Positions 1 to 10,794 of a DNA stretch of 64,000 bases are shown here, in pieces (positions within the stretch are counted from its first letter, which is position 1; each line of letters opens with the position of its first letter). The translations under genes and the position numbers were made by a program. The notes beneath the pieces are model-generated. The model saw only the letters and a list, made by a program, of their open reading frames with translations. It was not told the DNA's origin and searched no databases. Where the stretch lies: assembly GCA_030549775.1 (NCBI GenBank), contig CM060177.1:70477638-70541637 (forward strand). The letters run 5' to 3'. The stretch is from Tamarix chinensis (Eukaryota; Streptophyta; Magnoliopsida; Caryophyllales; Tamaricaceae).

Positions 1-508
1 TCTCCTCTGCTATTGCCATGCTACCATAGATGACGATGATCAAACGATTTGTGGAATATGGTGGCACGGTCAAGCGGCAATGAAGTGGTCTGTTAATGGT
101 TCTATTCTCAATGAAAAAGAGGAGGGAGCAGTGGACTTAGGCTTTAGAACTACAAACACAAAAAAGGATGAACAGGTTTAGATAGGAAAGATAATATAGG
201 GGTGGGGCTAGTCGGTATTAACTAAAAAGTTTTAGGTTTTTTTAAATATTAAAATATCTAAAAGAAGTTACATCAGAAATATAATTTCAACTAGATAAAA
301 TTTAACCAAAAAAGTTTATAAACAATTTTTCGAAAACAAGCAAAAGTCTTATCTAATAAAAGGTTTTATTTAAAATCAATCAAAACACTTATTAATAGAG
401 AAATCTAATTTAAATTAAATAACCCAATGAAATAAAATAAAATTTTAAAACTTATAAATCAACACTAATATTTATAAAAATCAGATTCTTAAGAAGTGGG
501 GTATTACA
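1..508 (-). repeat. Possible long-LTR terminus (left-truncated)
   Basis: The stretch contains a purine-rich part near 110-190 and ends at 498-508 with GGGGTATTACA, the same kind of terminus that closes the long LTRs elsewhere in the window when read in minus orientation. The window edge removes the rest. No coding similarity is visible. Calling it an LTR rests only on the terminus and base composition, so the call is weak. Confidence 0.35.
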
Positions 509-514
509 CTATGT

Positions 515-860
515 TTGATGTCCCTGGATCCCTAGCTCGCCGACTGGTTTGTGAGACCTCCATCCTAGGTTATTTATAATGCAACATAACTAATTATGAT
601 TTTTATTATGATATTTATAAAAATAATTCTTACAATAATAATATCTATTTATTAAGTTTAAGGAAATTAAATTTGAAAAATATTAGATTTTTAATAATTA
701 TATAAATAACGATAATAATATTAGGCTAAGAACGATCTAACAACAAGGGGTACAATGCCCCCTAGACCCCTATAGCACCGATCAAGCAATGAGACCTCAA
801 CATGTAGGTCATTCGAAGCATGAATTGATTGATTATTACTTTTATTATAATTTTTATTAT
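515..860. repeat. Degenerate direct duplication, offset about 234 bp
   Basis: A GC-richer block at about 518-580 recurs at about 752-815. Both share the frame 'cccctaga.cccta..gc.ccga', then 'tgagacctc' and a 'taggt.att' ending, and both are followed by AT-rich sequence full of 'ttttattat' runs. The copies are clearly related but diverged. Around them (509-1019) I see no gene; the 70-codon reading frame at 789-1001 is low-complexity AT sequence. Confidence 0.5.
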
Positions 861-1019
861 ATTAAGAATAATTTTAATTATTTTAATCATCATAGTTATG
901 TTATAATAATATTAACAATGACTATAATGTTAATTATAAATCTAGTTCTGTATTATATTATTAGTATTTCATATAAAATTGGTAATTATGTTAATAAATA
1001 AGTATATCATGTATAAGAG

Positions 1020-1332
1020 GAATTAATGTGTTGTGCCAAAGGACATAATAATAGTTGCAACATTTATCTTATATACTAATGCCAATGGATATATAAGTGG
1101 GTATTGGTTTTTTTTTTGCATAATACTACTAATACCCATAGATATAAAAGTAGGTAAAAGACATGTTGGCATAATATAATATTACCAACAGATAAATGAT
1201 CAATTAATATAAGGAAAAAATTCTTCATTACCCATAAAAATATATCTGTTGGTATTAGAAACTTTGTCCAACATAAAAAAAGAAGAAGCTATGGCTAAAT
1301 TACTATTAGCACAAGTCACATATTTTGTAGTG
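1020..1332. mobile_element. Terminus of a non-autonomous CACTA-like DNA transposon
   Basis: On the reverse strand the block starts at 1332 with CACTACAAAATATG, which fits the conserved CACTA/En-Spm terminus (CACTACAA...). Inside are inverted short motifs around TGTTGG/CCAACA (about 1164, 1186, 1248, 1270), including an 'accaacagata...tatctgttggt' hairpin at about 1187-1255; such subterminal motifs are usual in this superfamily. The first base after the terminus resumes a gypsy reverse transcriptase reading frame, so it inserted into element 1; CTA at 1333-1335 would be one copy of the 3-bp target duplication. The other end was not found with confidence. Confidence 0.5.
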
Positions 1333-2476
1333 CTAGTTGTATGCCAAAAACTCAAAGTGCGAGTTCTGGTTAGATCAAGTAGCATTCCATATACATTTAA
1401 TCTTTAAGGATGGAGTGGTAATGGATCCTACCAAGATTTAACCTATTTTTGAATGGCGAGCGACCACTTCTCTTAAGGAGGTGTATAGCCTTTTGAGATT
1501 CACCAAATACTGTAGTCAATTTGTGGTAGACTTCTCCAAGATAGGGCCATCATTAACTGATCTACTAAAGAAGGCTACATGTTTATAGTGGGATGACAAT
1601 TGTAGTTAAGCCTTTGAGGAATGGAAGTGGCGTTTGACTTTAGCCCTAGTACTCATGTTGTGGAGCGGGTTTAATTGTTTTGAGGTGTAAATTGATGTTT
1701 TCAAGCATTGTTTGGGTTGTGTACTAATGTAACATAGAATATTAGTGGCATATGCTTCTTAAAAAAAGAAGCAACATGAATAGAACTATCTGACACAAGA
1801 CTTAGAGCTTGTTGTGGGTCGTGTTCACCCTTAAGATCTGGAAGCATTATCTCTATGGCTTTTAGTGCAAGTTTTACAGTGACAATAAGAGCCTCAATTA
1901 CATCTTCCCACAGTAGAAGTTGAATATAATATAATTCTAATGCTTGGAGTCGATCGAAGATTACAACTTGGAATTAACCTACCATGTGGGTAACACTAAT
2001 GTGGTAGTAGATGCACTTAGTCAAAAGACATCATATTCTTTGGGCATGATCGTGTTGTTAGATTATCTATGTCGAGAAATCATAAATTTGGAGATCTAAC
2101 TAATCACTATTACTAATATAGAGGCAATAATGAGTGAACTCACCACTACACCTTCAATCTTTGAGGAGATCCGAGCTAATCAACTTAGTGGTGTTAAGCT
2201 TAAGAGAATCTGGATTAATATTGTAAAAGGTAGAGCTGAAGTAATATGGATCCATAATGATGGTAGTATCAAATATCATGGTAGGTGGAATGTGCCATAC
2301 AGATGTGTTAAAATTAAGAGAAGAATGCTTGAAAAAAGACATTGTACTCATTCTACTCACCTTGGATGGGAAGAGGTGTACAATGATCTGAAGAAGGTGG
2401 CCCTACAAGAAGCAAGAAGTGGTAGAATTTGTTGCTCGATGATTGACCTATTAGAAGGTTAAGATCGATCATAAGT
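1333..2476 (+). pseudogene. Ty3/gypsy pol fragment, Tekay/Del-like (element 1)
   Basis: Broken polyprotein remnant, read across several frames. 1337-1430 gives the reverse transcriptase thumb (LYAKNSKCEFWLDQVAF, then KDGVVMDPTKI). About 1460-1600 gives the connection (FVVDFSKIGPSLTDLLKK). 1670-1900 is RNase H, with a YAS motif, and ends near 1975-2030 with LTYHVGNTNVVVDALSQK. 2130-2462 stays open for 110 codons and is the linker before integrase, with a decayed HHCC zinc-binding part up to KIDHK at about 2463-2477. The pattern is that of Tekay/Del-like chromoviruses by family knowledge. There are many stops and frameshifts, so it is not functional. It is cut on the left by the CACTA-like end and on the right by an LTR-like sequence. 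Confidence 0.85.
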
Positions 2477-3660
2477 ATAACACCCTACAATTTTATATCC
2501 CATATTTTCAAGTGTTTAGCCTTTTTGTTAAAATCTAATCCTTAATTCTTTGCCTAATTATTTTATTAATAACCTTTGACCTACAACCAAAAATAAATTT
2601 CCTAAAATTTATCCTTGAATTGTTTCACCTTTTTTTCTTCCTATTAGACCTATCCTAGATGAGATTATTTTTTTTTCCTGATATATTTTTCTACCTAGTA
2701 CCCAAACCTATACAAACTAAACTTAAAACTAGATAAATAAAATTCTACCCTTTCCTACCATTTTACATATATTAAAACCCCCATTTTATCCCTATTTGGT
2801 TTTTTAAATATTTTGGTACCTATTATTAAAAAGTAAGAGTATTTTGGTAATTTTATAAAATAATTTTTTTTATAAGCATTCTTTTTGTGTTAAAATATCA
2901 ATTTGGTATATTGATAATTTTTTTAGGTATGAAAGTTGATTATTAAGATCATGAAGTATTTTGTATAATATTGCTAGTTTTGGATAAATACTAGTATTCA
3001 GGTAATTGTTATACTCGACTAAAATGATTAATGTTTCATGATGGAACATTAGGGTTTTTGGTGTATGAAATATTTTATTGTTATGTTATAAATATGTGTT
3101 CTTTCTTGTTATCATGAAAATCAATAAAATGAGTATGTTATCTAATGTAAAATATTATGGGTATTATAGCATGATTTAAATAATTCAAATATTGGGAAAA
3201 TATTTTTTTTGATAAGTATGTATAAAATAATAGGTTGACCATGATTAAATATAATTATGGAATAATAATTATAGAAGAATACCCTATGGGTAATTTAGTT
3301 ATTTTTAGTGTATTATGATATTTATCGTAAAAAGCATATCTAATGTGTATTATTTTGTTGAGCATGAGATTAAGTGATTATGGATGTATTAGAAATGCAG
3401 GCTAGGGTTTTATGCATTGAATCACAAAAAATGGAAAATTCGTTATTTAGTGAATTTGATAATTTAATTGCATGATGAATAATTTGTATACCATATTTAT
3501 ATATTTTTATAAAAAATTTAATAAATAAAATGGATTTAGCATTTAAAATGGATGAGAACTTGGAAATTATTGGTCTTAGGGACTTTTTTGTCATTTTTGG
3601 CCTAATGCATCCAAATATGATAAAACAAAAATAAGAGTGCGCCATTCATCAAAGAAAAGG
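2477..3660 (+). repeat. LTR-like non-coding sequence, truncated
   Basis: Starts at 2477 with TATAACACCCTAC, close to the TGTAATACCC start of the long LTRs, exactly where the integrase frame of element 1 breaks off. It is AT-rich with a short pyrimidine tract near 2625-2680 and no open frame of interest. It ends where sequence related to the 5' leader of element 3 begins (about 3664). The call as a truncated long LTR inserted in element 1 is an inference from the terminus and position. Confidence 0.35.
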
Positions 3661-4289
3661 TGAGTATCTTTCTTGAACTAATATTGCTTGAAGGTCTTCC
3701 CATCTTCAACTGAATTTACCATACTCAAGTTGAGTATGTATCGATCTTCCCTTCTTTAATGTTTCCCTTCTTTCAATTATCCATCTTAAAAAAACACAAA
3801 TAAGAGTGCACTTTTGACTCTACTAGCATTTCTTCTTCTATTTCTCCTTACATATCATCAATCAAGATACCATTCACCCCCATCAATTTCCATTAGATTT
3901 GAATATTACTTGGAGTATTGGAATCTTGTAATTAATCTCCCATCCTTCAACATATACTCTCCTTCTCTACTCGACCGTCTTCAAGTTCTTCTTAATATAA
4001 CATCTTCAACTGAAGATAATACTCCATTTGACATCTTCTCCTTTTCTCCTACGTGACTTTACTTAAATTCCATCAAGAAACCCTCCTCACCAGCCTAAGA
4101 ATCATCCTAAACCTTTCAATCATCTCCATTTAATTCTTACGTGATCAAATCATTAAAGAAGCATCAAGATTCGCTTAAACCCTTGCAAGAACTATCTTAC
4201 ACCTCTCAGTTGCACTTAAATCTATCAAGAACACCTTTGGTTGTATTTCTTTGTTGGAGGTTGAGGGTTCTTTTCATCAATATCATGTC

Positions 4290-5254
4290 ATGGCTAGTGA
4301 AGAGGTGCGGGCTTTGGTAAAATCTATCAAGATTCTTACCACCTGAATGGACGCCCAACTTAAAACTCATGCAGAGTTACAACAACGGCTGCAAAGTGTA
4401 GAAACTAAAATAGTCGACCAAGACAATCTTCAACAATTACAAAATCAAATGGATGCTATGCAAGATAGTGTAGAATGGATGTTGAGATGTTCCATCCAAG
4501 CTAAAGGAAGACGTGGACATGTAAAAATGGAATATGTCGACAATGGAGAAGAAGAAATAGGTTCTCATAGCTCAAGTAACCATAGGATACCACATTAAAT
4601 GTAAGTAAGAAATACACATAATGAGGATTAAGGTATCAAGCTAGATCTCCTTGATTTCTATGGTGAATTGAATGTGGAATTATTCTTTGAATGGTTGCAT
4701 AAGATTGAAGCTATTTTTGATTTTAAGGAGTATGATGATGAAAGAAAATGTAAACTTGCTACTCTTAAATTTAAAAAGGTTTGCTAGGATTTGGTATGAC
4801 CACTTAAGTCAAAACTTAAGTCATGGGAAAAACTTAAAAAGTACCTAAGAAGAAAGTTTGTGCCTAGGCAAGGATTGCTTAGTGTGGAAGAGTACACTAG
4901 GAAATTTGAAAAACTAGCACTTATATGTGATGTACAAGAAAGAAAAGAAAAAATGTGCTAGATACTGGTAGAGTAAATAATTTGATACGTGACAAAGTTG
5001 ATATGTTTGCATATGATTCTCTTGATGACTTGATTAAGATGGCATTAAAATTTTAGAAACAAACATAAATCGACCAAGGCCTATGTTAAATATAATGCTT
5101 TGACTTCATCTAAACCATATTCAAATACATCATTCATGCCTAAATCTACATCCTCTTATGATAAAAGAGTAAAAATAAGATGGTTGAGATCTCTAATAAA
5201 CAATGTTTTAAATGTAAAGGATATGTACACTTTACTAGAGAATGTCCTAACTAA
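4290..5254 (+). pseudogene. gag remnant of element 2
   Basis: The ATG at 4290 opens MASEEVRALVKSIKILTT and then hits a stop; the match to the start of element 3 gag (35321, minus strand) supports this start. 4347-4598 is open and looks coiled-coil-like (Gln/Leu-rich). The central capsid part (about 4620-4960) is frameshifted but keeps LDLLDFYG-like and ELFFEW-type segments matching element 3. A CCHC zinc knuckle is seen at 5204-5245 (C-x2-C-x4-H-x4-C, with CFKCKGYVHFTREC). Gag would have packaged the element RNA; this copy cannot be translated as one protein. Confidence 0.85.
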
Positions 5255-5394
5255 TGAACTTTGACCTTAAGTGAAATAGAGGCCATGGAACCATGTAGTG
5301 AAGATTATGACCTAGAAATTGAATCTTCTAATGATATTTTAACCATGGGTGAAGAAGAAGGATACCCATGTTTTTTGCTTTAAATAGTGTTACA

Positions 5395-5864
5395 AATACA
5401 ACCTAACACCTACTCAAAGGGAGAAAAGTTTTAAAGCTAAATGGAAAATAGGTGATATGGTTTGTAGAATCATTATTGATAGCGGTTCATGCACAAATGT
5501 TGCTAGTGAAGCAATGGTCAAAAAGCTTAGTTTAGAGACTAATAATCATCCTAAACCTTATTCTTTACAATGGTTAAATAAAGATAAAGGAGATAAGGTA
5601 AACAAGTGAACCCTAATATCATTTTGCATTAGAGACTACCATGATGATGTTTTGTGTGATGTATTTCCTATGGATGCTTGTGGTTTACTTTTAGGACGTC
5701 CATTGCAATATGATAGAAAACCAACTCATGATGGAGTGACTACTGAATATGTTGTGAAAAAGGGAACACAATTGTATAGATTAACACCATCTATATATGA
5801 TAATATGCCTTTAAGTGATGATAAAAGGCGATTATTTCTATATGAAAAGGCTATGGAAAGATGA
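5395..5864 (+). pseudogene. Aspartic protease remnant of element 2
   Basis: The active-site motif IIDSGSCTNVAS is visible, with DSG at 5478-5486. Downstream, 5652-5864 is open and reads MCDVFPMDACGLLLGRP followed by the QYDRKPTHDG segment, a signature of the chromovirus protease-RT linker. An in-frame stop at about 5608 separates the two halves. The same region in element 3 lies at 33756-34259 on the minus strand. The protease would have cleaved the Gag-Pol polyprotein. Confidence 0.85.
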
Positions 5865-5939
5865 ATAAATGAAAAGGGAATTTGTTAGGCCTTAGTTGCT
5901 ACAGAATTTCAACTTGGGGAGAAACAACATAATAATCCT

Positions 5940-6900
5940 AATCTAAATAAGCTGCTTGATGAGTATCATGATGTATTTCCTCATGACCTCCTACATTACC
6001 ACCTAAAAGAGGTATAAAACATGCTATAGATCTTATTCCTGGAATGCCTCTTCCAAACCAACCTACTTATACATGTAACCCAGAAGAAGCTAAGGAATTA
6101 CAAAAATAAATACAAGAGCTTATGGATAAAGGATTTGTGAGAGAAAGTATGAGCCCTTGTAGTGTACCTGCCTCACTAGTTCCTAAGAAAGATGGTACTT
6201 GGCGCATATGCATAGATTCTAGAGCCGTAAATAATATTACTATCAAATAGCATTTTCCTATACCTAGGTTAGATGATATGTTAGATGAACCTTGTGGTGC
6301 ACAAGTATTTTCCAAAATTGATTTAAGAAGTGGTTACATCAATTGAGGATTAGGGATGGAGATGAGTGGAAAACTACTTTCAAAACTAAATATGGTCTCT
6401 TTGAGTGGATGGTTATGCCTTTTGGGCTATGTAATGCACCTAGCTCATTCATGAGACTTATGAATGAGATTCTCCGACCTTTCCTTGGTGACTTTATTGT
6501 TGTCTATTTAGATGATATACTTGTGTATAGTAAAAATTGATATGATCATCTAGTGCATTTGAGAAAATTATTAGATAAGCTAAGGGAAACTAAACTTTAT
6601 GGAAAACTTGAGAAATTTGATTTCATGCTTCCAATTTTAGTTTTCCTAGTCTATATTATTAGTGGATAGGGTATTAAAGTTGATCCTAATAAGATTAAAG
6701 CTATAAAAGAGTGGCCTATCCCTAAAGATGTACATGATGTAAGAAGTTTCCATGGGTTGGATAGTTTTTATAGATAATTCATTAAGGATTTTTCTACTAT
6801 AGTTTCACCTATTACCCAACTCATGAAAAAAGGTGAATTTAAATGGGGATAAGAAGTTACTCAAGCATTTGAAACTCTCAAAACTAAACTATGTAATGCT
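5940..6900 (+). pseudogene. Reverse transcriptase remnant of element 2
   Basis: The fingers begin with a GIKHAIDL-like segment at about 6010, followed by YTCNPEEAKELQK and [19 protein letters not shown] (about 6180-6230). The palm is open at 6343-6540 with [20 protein letters not shown] and the catalytic YLDD at 6505-6516. The thumb and connection follow (KVDPNKIKAIKEWPIPKDV at about 6680). Several single stops break it (for example at 6248, 6538, 6668 and 6775), and one frame change lies near 6340. The catalytic aspartates remain although the protein is interrupted. Confidence 0.9.
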
Positions 6901-7300
6901 CCTATCCAATCTTTACCCAACTTTGATCTACTTTTTGAAGTGACTTGTGATGCTAGCGGGGTTGGGATAGGGGAAGTACTCTCACGAGAAAAGAAACCTA
7001 CAACATTCTTTTCTGAAACGTTGAAAGGTGCCAAACTTAACTATTTAACTTATGACAAGGAATTATTTGCCATTATAAGGAGCTTAGAGGCATGGAGTCA
7101 TTATCTGAGGCCCAAACGCTTTGCGTTACACTTTGATCATGAGAGTTTGAAATACTTACATGGCCAAAAGAAAGTCTGAGGCATGCAAAGTGTGTGAGCT
7201 TCTTGCAATCCTTTGTGTTCTATGTCAAACATTTAGATGGAAAGGAAAATGTAGTAGCCGATGCTCTTTGTTGTAGATCTACATTACTTGTCATGATGGA
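6901..7300 (+). pseudogene. RNase H remnant of element 2
   Basis: 6940-7179 reads [19 protein letters not shown], then FFSETLKG and [20 protein letters not shown] frameshift at about 7178 is followed by HLDGKENVVADALCCRS (7229 onwards), the usual end of the gypsy RNase H domain. This domain removes the RNA strand during reverse transcription. The match to element 3 (32201-32497) is close. Confidence 0.85.
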
Positions 7301-7559
7301 TGCTAAAATCTTAGGTTTTGAAATGATAAAAGACTTATATCCTAAAGATGAAGATTTTAAGGACATGTTTAGTGCATGTAAAGAAAGTGGATACCATGGT
7401 AATTATGTCATACAAGATGGATTTTTGTTAGACTAAATAAACTTTTTATTCTTAGATCTAGTAGTCGAGATTTATTAATAAAAGAGGTAGATGAAGGCAG
7501 CATTACGGGACATGTTGGCATACATAAAACTGTGGAATTATTACTAAAAATTTCTACTA

Positions 7560-8535
7560 GCCACATATGATTTAAATTGTACAATATATGATAAGTCGAT
7601 GTTCAACTTGTCAAAAATGTAAAAGTTACTTTCATAAAGGCTTATACATATGTTTACCTGCTCCTGATAAACCATGGGAAGGAGTTAGCATGGACTTTAT
7701 CCTAGGGTTACCTAGAACACAACGTGGTAAAGATTCTATATTAGTGGTGGTAGATAGATTTTTAAAAATGGCTTATTTTATTTTATGTAATAAAATTGAC
7801 GATGCTACGCATGTTGCTGATTTGTATTTTTGAGAAATTGTTAAACTTCATGGTGTACCAAAAAGTATTATATTAGACAGTGATGTCAAGTTTATGAGTT
7901 ATTTTTGGAAAACTTTGTGGCATATGCTTGGTACTAAATTGTTATTTAGCGCTTCACATCATCCACAAAGCGATGGTCAAACAGAGGTAACTAATTGAAC
8001 CTTTGGTACATTATTAAGACGTTTGGTGAACAAAAGTACTAAAGATTGGGATGTTAAGTTAGCTTATGCATAGTTCGCTTACAACCAAATTTCATCAAGT
8101 ACTACTCAATCTAGTCCATTTGAAGTGGTGTATGGAGTGAATCCACACATGCCGATCAATATGGTTCCTTTGAAGAAAAGAGAATTACAAATTTATGAAG
8201 CCGAAGATAGAGTCAAATTCTTTCAACACCTTCATCAAAAAATAAAGACCAATATTGAGGAAGCTAATGCTAGGTATAAAGCTCAAGCAAATAACTATAG
8301 AACCCCATAAGTATTTTCTCCTGGTTATTTAGTTTGGTTACATTTACGTAAAGAACAATTTCCTAAGTTACGTAAAAATAAACTAATGTCAAGAGCCAAT
8401 GGACCTTTTAAAATACTAAGAAAATTTAAGGATAATACTTATGAACTTGAACTTCCAGATCATTATGGAGGAATTTCAAGAATGTTTAGTATTGGTGATT
8501 TGTCTCCTTATTATAATGATGATAATTTGAGGACA
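7560..8535 (+). pseudogene. Integrase remnant of element 2
   Basis: The CC half of the HHCC zinc-binding region is at 7588-7625 ([10 protein letters not shown]); the HH half upstream is frameshifted. The core keeps [20 protein letters not shown] at about 7687-7745, the second Asp in LDSDVKF at about 7875, and the Glu in QSDGQTE at about 7975, so the DDE residues are still recognisable despite stops at 7831, 7996 and 8071. 8125-8310 is the post-core region. A KLRKNKLMSRANGPFKIL-type C-terminal segment follows near 8360-8415. The tail is cut at 8540 by the copia LTR and resumes at 9928. Confidence 0.85.
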
Positions 8536-8540
8536 AATTC

Positions 8541-9927
8541 TAATGGAAATATGCCCTAGAACCAATCAGATGTTATAATTTATATTTGCATATTTAGAGA
8601 TTATGCTTATTAATAAAGCATCAAATGATGTTATTCATTCAAATGTTGTTATCCCTTTGAATAATTATTCAATATGTAGATAATCAAGTATGTGACTGGA
8701 TTGTGGAACTCTACTAATAGATAGAAAGATTATTATTCAAGAACTGTCCCTAGTCTAATATCATCTAATTAAGGGATATTAGTGATTATAAGACTAGTAT
8801 GTTGATTAGTTGATGATCATGTTCCACTGATCATTGATATGAGATATCAAACTAATAACATAGATACATGTTAGGGAACATGATATTGGACCGACCCAGT
8901 AGGAGGACACTGCATTAAATATTGTGCAAAGTGTCATTAGTGTTTTCTAAATTGTATATCATCCTTTGACCTGAGATCTTCGTATTTACCGGTATGATGA
9001 TCATTCTCTTTTAACTTTACCAAATGTTACCCTTATTAGGGGTGATCATAAAGGTATTGATTAGACATGTTGTGAATCATATAGAGGCACATAGTTGATC
9101 AAGATGGGATTTGTCCCTCTCATGACATGAGAGAGATATCTTTGGGCCCCTCGACAAGTATGACTAATGTTAGCATGGCCATGTGCAAACGAGGTGTCGT
9201 TTGTTTAAGGTTAGTATTACTTGGTGATCGAGAAAGAATGTGATTGAACATAGCAAGGATGACATGACAAATGCCTTATGTTTAATCTAAATATCGTGTG
9301 ACAAAAGGACAAATATACAGGTTATTAATAGGTTATGTCGAGCATAGGACATTTGCGTAATTTGGGTAGTTATAACGTCTTACTAGAGACCTCTTATGAT
9401 TTTTGGGCCCAAAAGGAGTTTTGGTCCATTGCCAATATTACGTGAACCTACAGAGTCGCACACCGAACTAAACTGGATCAAAAGAATAAGATGAGATCCT
9501 AATATGATTAATATCTCATCAAGTCAAAGTGGTTTTAATGTGATTAAGGCCCAAGTCCAATGCATCTAGGTGGGCTAGAGTGTTAATATAAATACCCAAG
9601 CTGGGGTTTTATTATATATACACCTTTTTGCTCTCTCTCTAAGTGGGAGAAAATAACCTAGCCACCAACGCTGGTTATTCACGAAATTGAGAGAGTGTTC
9701 CATTGGCGCTAGCACGCTTCCTTAGTGATCTAGATTCAAAGTGTGTGGATACCGATAGAGGTGTGACACAATTCACACTCGCTCGCTCAAAGGAGATTGA
9801 AATCAATCAATTGAAACAAAATCAATTGGATCAAGTAGGTTCGTCTTTAATCAAGCATATGTTCCTGGTAAATTTAGCCTTTGATTTTATTCCGCTGCGT
9901 TGTGTTTTTCTTGGCTAAATTCCTACA
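8541..9927 (+). mobile_element. Solo LTR of an Angela/BARE-like Ty1/copia element
   Basis: A 1387-bp insertion inside element 2, flanked by a perfect 5-bp target duplication AATTC (8536-8540 and 9928-9932). It begins TAATGGAAATATGCCCTAG, matching the TGTTGGAAATATGCCCTAG start of Angela/BARE LTRs if the second base changed G to A, and it ends in CCTACA. Internal blocks fit too: GGGATTTGTCCCTCTC with GAGAGATATCTTTGGGCCC at about 9108-9150, and TTCCGCTGCG near the 3' end. No coding body remains, so it arose by LTR-LTR recombination. Lineage assignment is from memory of family sequences. Confidence 0.88.
9587..9594 (+). promoter_or_regulatory. TATA box of the copia solo LTR
   Basis: TATAAATA about 330 bp before the LTR end, followed by CT-rich sequence (9630-9642), where the R region would begin. 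The position suits an LTR promoter. Whether it is active is unknown. Confidence 0.5.
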
Positions 9928-10134
9928 AATTCTTCTCAACAAGGGAAGAATGATGCAGGAGCATATAGTGATCCTTAAAGTAATGAGGAATTAGCATTTC
10001 TAATAATGGAACCAACCATCTTAAATATTCTTGATAATATTCCTATTATTGATATTGAAAAGACGTTACGATGTTCTTGCAGGTATGTTACATATTTGCA
10101 AGGTGAAGAAGTCAAGATACATGAGGATACTTAA
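9928..10134 (+). pseudogene. Polyprotein C-terminal tail of element 2 continuing into the 3' LTR
   Basis: After the copia insertion the frame resumes with NSSQQGKNDAGA, crosses the PPT and LTR start at 9954, and goes on with SNEELAFLIMEPTILNILD and CSCRYVTYLQGEEV before a stop at about 10132. One stop lies near 9977. Both LTRs of element 3 encode the same segment, which argues that the ORF really ran into the LTR. In the CRM clade the pol ORF is known to extend into the 3' LTR; the function of the tail here is not clear. Confidence 0.65.
9941..9953 (+). other. Polypurine tract of element 2
   Basis: AAGGGAAGAATGA directly abuts the LTR start TGCAGGAGC. It corresponds to the purine tract at the same place in element 3 (30954-30970, minus strand). 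It would prime plus-strand DNA synthesis. Confidence 0.7.
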
Positions 10135-10788
10135 AGTGTACAATGCATTCAAAGCATGCAAGCTGTGGCATGCATGGGATGACAATACAACAAGATTGAT
10201 ATGATGATCTCATTAGTTATATTAGACTTAATGTAAATCCTAAGATATATTTCATGTAAGCTAGGATTTGGTTATTATTTCATGTATATACCATAGTTGG
10301 TTGTAATGCTTTATAATGTTTTTCATTAACATCATTTCAATGATGATATTATGACTAGGGTTAGGTAATATAGAAGCTTAATTTAGGTTGGTTAAAACTA
10401 ACTTGAGTTAAGGAGATTAAGGGCTAGTTTTCTTAACTCAAGTCGGCTAAGTCTCCTATATATATATATATATACCCCCTATATCACTTTACACGCAAGT
10501 TAGAGGTTCATTTTAATAAAATTCACAAGTTAAACACTTGAGTATTCTCTCTTTTGAAATTGCATTCTAGATAGTAGTTGCCTGGGGTTATCTTCCTACT
10601 CAGAACCCTTTGACTGTTTACTGAAACATTAGAAGTTATCCCTTCATTTGAATCCTAGATTGAAGATCCCTCTTTTGCAGCTTAACACCACGTAAGCCAA
10701 GCCTTGTTTCCGTTTACAACTTCAAACCCTGCTTGAAGATAAACCAAGGAACTCACATTCAACGCTTCCCTCCCTTTGATCCACACCA
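9954..10788 (+). repeat. 3' LTR of element 2
   Basis: 835 bp, from TGCAGGAGCA to CCACACCA (TG...CA). It aligns along its length with both element 3 LTRs (839 and 833 bp, minus strand): the coding tail at the start, a TA-rich TATA region at 10456-10473, and a CTTCCCTCC...TTTGAT block just before the end. The first bases after it are TAAGG, which would be one target duplication; the partner is lost with the 5' LTR. Confidence 0.85.
10456..10473 (+). promoter_or_regulatory. TATA region of element 2 3' LTR
   Basis: A run of (TA)9 preceded by CTCC and followed by CCCCC. Both element 3 LTRs have a shorter TA run at the same relative place, so this is the probable LTR core promoter, here expanded as a dinucleotide repeat. 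Confidence 0.45.
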
Positions 10789-10794
10789 TAAGGT

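Larger units (their letters stand above)
3664..10788 (+). mobile_element. CRM-like Ty3/gypsy retrotransposon lacking its 5' LTR (element 2)
   Basis: Order along the plus strand: leader (from about 3664), gag, protease, reverse transcriptase, RNase H, integrase, PPT, 3' LTR. It is a sister of element 3 at 30115-37025, sharing almost every domain and the LTR. No 5' LTR is present: the leader abuts unrelated sequence, and there is no TGCAGGAGC start or tRNA-Met PBS upstream. A copia solo LTR (8541-9927) splits the integrase C-terminus. Without that insertion the body is about 5.7 kb. Protease style and the polyprotein tail running into the LTR suggest the CRM clade. Dozens of stops show it is dead. 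Confidence 0.85.

Noticed and set aside
2130..2462. A 110-codon ORF as a separate small gene
   Set aside because: Its sequence and position match the linker between RNase H and integrase of Tekay/Del-like gypsy elements and it continues element 1 pol.
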